Positions 61,193 to 64,000 of a stretch of DNA of 64,000 nucleotides are shown here, one piece after another; position 1 is the first letter of the stretch; each line of letters opens with the position of its first letter. The notes under the pieces are model-generated. The model ran no database searches. It was not told where the DNA came from and worked only from the letters and a program-made list of their open reading frames with translations. Source of the stretch: Rhynochetos jubatus (taxonomy: Eukaryota > Chordata > Aves > Eurypygiformes > Rhynochetidae); contig CM050648.1 of NCBI GenBank assembly GCA_027574665.1, forward strand, positions 67,473,363-67,537,362, written 5' to 3'. Both the position numbers and the translations under genes were made by a program.

Positions 61193-62734
61193 GAATCCCA
61201 GTTTTCAGCAACTGACATGGCATAATATATTGATAATAAACTGGGGGAAAAAAAAACAACTCCAAATATATTTTCTTCCTTTTGACTATAAAAGTTTCAA
61301 TTTCTCTACAGAACCTTTTAGCTTTTAATCAGAAAGTGTTTTCTGACCCAGGTGTTTCTGATAGTCTTGGTCTACATTTTGAATATTTATACTCCAAGTT
61401 TTAGGAGCAATCAGAAAAACTCACTTTTAGGTTAAAAAGCTGATTTAAAATCCTTTTGATGAAAAGAAGCTTCAGATATCCTTCTCTTGTAAGAGAATTG
61501 CAAAGTGGCCACATGACTCTGAGAACATATATATAATATATCATTGTCTAAATTCAACATTTAGTCTGGAATTTGGGATATGGACCTTTGAAGTATGAAA
61601 TATTTTTCAGTGAAGAGTATCCACATTCTTCTCTTGAATAATGTGTCTTTTCATAGACACATTCTCTATTTGCTGTTACAGAATGACACATGGCTTGATA
61701 CACATTTACAAATGCATATTTGCTGCAAATATTCAGTGCATTCTTAATTACAGCCAATTTACTGCACATGTAAACTCTGTCTCTTTCACAATAAGGAGTC
61801 TTCATTAAAAATGCTGCTATTATCAACAAAATGTGAAATGTGATAGATCATAAAGTATAAAAATCTGCACTGATTTGCACTTAATCATTGAAATTGGACT
61901 TCGAAATTTTCTAGCCAGGAGGCAAAGGTTTAAGAAACTGAGGACAAAACTGGAACGTATTTATATTTGTATGTATATAAAATTTCAGATTTCTATATTT
62001 TGACCAAACATGCACACACTTTGACTACAGTACTTCATACTTCAGGAGTTTTATCTTTATTAAGCACGTGTTTTCTGGTCTCTGCCTTTATACCATTTTA
62101 TTCCTTCTTGATCCTTAAAATTCCCATCTGACATAGAGGAAGGAGTACCTTTTACAGAATATAATGTTGTTTAATGACAATTCATATTTTCCATAAATGC
62201 TTAGATATGTGTGTGTGTATCAGTATCAATATAGGTTTCAATATTTATATTGATTTCAATAGCATTATGTAAATATGTAAATTAAGGAATCTGTGAGTAA
62301 GGATATACATTTATGAGAATACTAGAGGAGCAAATAATTTCAGAACACATGTTGGGCTAAAAGCTGCTATAGTTGAAGGAATAGTATTGAAATATTTTGG
62401 TTTATACAGAAAAGAACCATAACATTTACTAATTTATTGCAGCATTATTATTTGCATAACTTATATTAAAACCAGCCACAAGAAAACATATTTGGCAGAC
62501 AAGATTGAATAAACAAGTGCAGAGAACTAGAACTGCAATGTAGGATATAGTATTCTCACATCCTAAGCTGTTGTGTAAATAGTGTGTGAAACTTTTTCAT
62601 AACATCTAGGCCAATAATTTTTAAAGAGGAGCTCAAATTTATATTCTTAAGGTCTATATTTAGATATACAAATAAATTACCTGTGGTTTTTTAAAATACT
62701 GAGTTCCCAAAACATTTAATCTCAGCAAGAGTTT
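61193..62734. other. Unique AT-rich non-coding DNA
   Basis: No gene or repeat family recognised. There is a short TG run near 62210 and AT-rich patches. Confidence 0.55.
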
Positions 62735-62840
62735 TTGGGTACCCAGTAGTTCTGAAAATCAGGCCATTTGTTTATATGACTAAATATAGGGATTTAGGAG
62801 CTTAAATTCATGTTTATTCTTTTGAAAATCTTAGCCATTT
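62735..62840. repeat. Ancient dispersed repeat with internal direct repeats
   Basis: CTGAAAATCAGGCCATTT (62752-62769) and TTGAAAATCTTAGCCATTT (62822-62840) are imperfect direct repeats about 70 bp apart. Between them is TAAATATAGGGATTTAGGAG followed by CTTAAATTCA. I associate this wording (a ...GAAAATCAGGCC... / ...GAAAATCTTGGCC... pair around ...GGATTTAGGAGCCTAA...) with an old repeat common in turtles, crocodilians and birds, probably a non-autonomous DNA transposon. I cannot name the family with confidence. Confidence 0.45.
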
Positions 62841-64000
62841 ATCCAAATTTGTGTGTAGTAGAAATCAATATGAGCTTTGTCTCTGTTTTACATGACAGTA
62901 AGAGTATATCCTTTCCTAAAATATAAATCTATTCACAGCAGCATAATATATAGACACCTCGTGTAATTTTGAAGTCATGCCATTGTCTTGTAGGCAAGGG
63001 ACTGAAACAGTGAGGCTGATAAATCATAAAACCAGCCGGGCTTTCTCCCAGTGACTGGACACACTTTAAATGACAAAAAGATAAAATACAGGCCACCTTG
63101 CAATTTTTTTCTCTAGTACTCTGAATAAGTAATGTTACATGGAAAGTCACAGGACACCCCTGATTTAATAGAGAATAATACTTCAGAGTCCATATTCCAT
63201 GACTATTCTTTTTTTAGTTATTCAGACCATCATCATAGATGACTTTCTGTACAGAGTTGGAGAGGGAGAATAATTTTAAAGCATAAGGTTTAATAAACTT
63301 TGTCATACAAAGTGTCCCCAGACAGTTCCCGATTAAATCAGACCCTAAAAATGCTAATTTATGAAAGAATAGATCTAAAGAAACATAATGGCTAAATATA
63401 TAACTTGTTTAAGAACAATCCTTCTACTTTGAGGATGTATTTATTCTGTAAAACACTATTGCATATGTCATGCTGAGTTTTATTTAAACTGTAAAAAATT
63501 CAGCATGAAATGAGAACTGAGAAGTAACAATGGTCTAAATTTTTTTACCAATTTCCAGAAAAACCTGCTGCATGCCCAGACCTTTATCCATGTTATTCTC
63601 TGCCAAACGTCTAAGTTAAATGCTTGTTATAGAATCAGAATCAAAGTGAGGCATTCTCCTTAAGAACTATTACTTGAAGCACATTTCCTTAAAATCCTTT
63701 TATGCACCTTTGTCACATTTGAGACACTCAGAAAGCTTTGTAGGTTGAGCATTTTCAGTAAGAAAGATCTACGTTTTGTATGCCCTGCTAGGTTGGTATG
63801 CTGATAGGCTATTTGGAGCTGGTTACTTTTTCTTTCAGTAGAAGTGTCTTATTTTGTCTCCTTCAAAAACCAATCAAAATCAAATGAACCAGAGATAATA
63901 ATTTTAACAATATTTATTTTTTTTTAATGTATACATACAAGCAATTTCTACAAATAAAAACATTTCATGTCATGCTTTGAAGATGCATGTTACAGAAGAC
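62841..64000. other. Unique AT-rich non-coding DNA
   Basis: Nothing recognised up to the end of the window. Only short AT-rich frames are present. Confidence 0.55.

Noticed and set aside
1..64000. CRISPR arrays, tRNA or rRNA genes, bacterial operons or phage modules
   Set aside because: No regularly spaced repeats with unique spacers, no tRNA A/B boxes or cloverleaf seen, no rRNA core words. The CR1 and ERV content shows vertebrate nuclear DNA.

Overview
This is AT-rich vertebrate nuclear DNA, almost certainly from a bird. The evidence is its repeat content: six separate fragments of the CR1 LINE family, several ending in the CR1-specific ATTCTATG-type tail, plus two copies of a betaretrovirus-like (ERVK-type) LTR family that I associate from memory with non-galliform birds. 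I see no bacterial features: no operons, no Shine-Dalgarno-led genes, no plasmid or phage modules. I also recognise no host protein-coding exon, tRNA, rRNA or CpG island. The window therefore reads as intergenic DNA (a gene desert) or the inside of a very long intron.

Layout. 1-16 kb is unique-looking AT-rich DNA with two short CR1 3' tails (4.0 kb, minus; 8.3 kb, plus) and an older CR1 tail at 16.2 kb (minus). 16-31 kb is mostly unique, with a TA/CA microsatellite (21.9 kb), homopolymer tracts, a partial solo LTR (23.9-24.2 kb, minus) and a striking GGAA / GC-box tandem array (27.9-28.1 kb). 31.6-36.8 kb is the most structured part. It holds an unidentified ~240-bp repeat lying against an ancient CR1 fragment. 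About 3 kb further on lies a rearranged minus-strand LTR retroelement with a recognisable tRNA-Lys-type primer-binding site, an internal minisatellite of eight ~50-bp units, no gag/pol/env, and a second copy of the 240-bp repeat replacing the middle of its 5' LTR. 36.8-49.6 kb is unique DNA with an ACCTT pentamer array (43.25 kb). At 49.66-50.52 kb a MIR-like SINE fragment is followed at once by the longest CR1 copy, which still shows the end of ORF2. 50.5-64 kb is unique again, with a CR1 tail stub (52.1 kb), an imperfect hairpin (56.2 kb), a block that looks like conserved non-coding regulatory DNA (57.6-58.95 kb), a CR1 tail (61.0 kb) and an ancient dispersed-repeat fragment (62.7 kb).

No genes act together here. 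What can be read is a history of retrotransposition (old CR1 and MIR, then younger CR1 and ERVK-type insertions, then microsatellite growth) on a background that may hold distal enhancers. Repeat identities rest on recognising family-typical sequence by eye. The enhancer candidates rest only on sequence texture and homeodomain-type motifs, and are held weakly.
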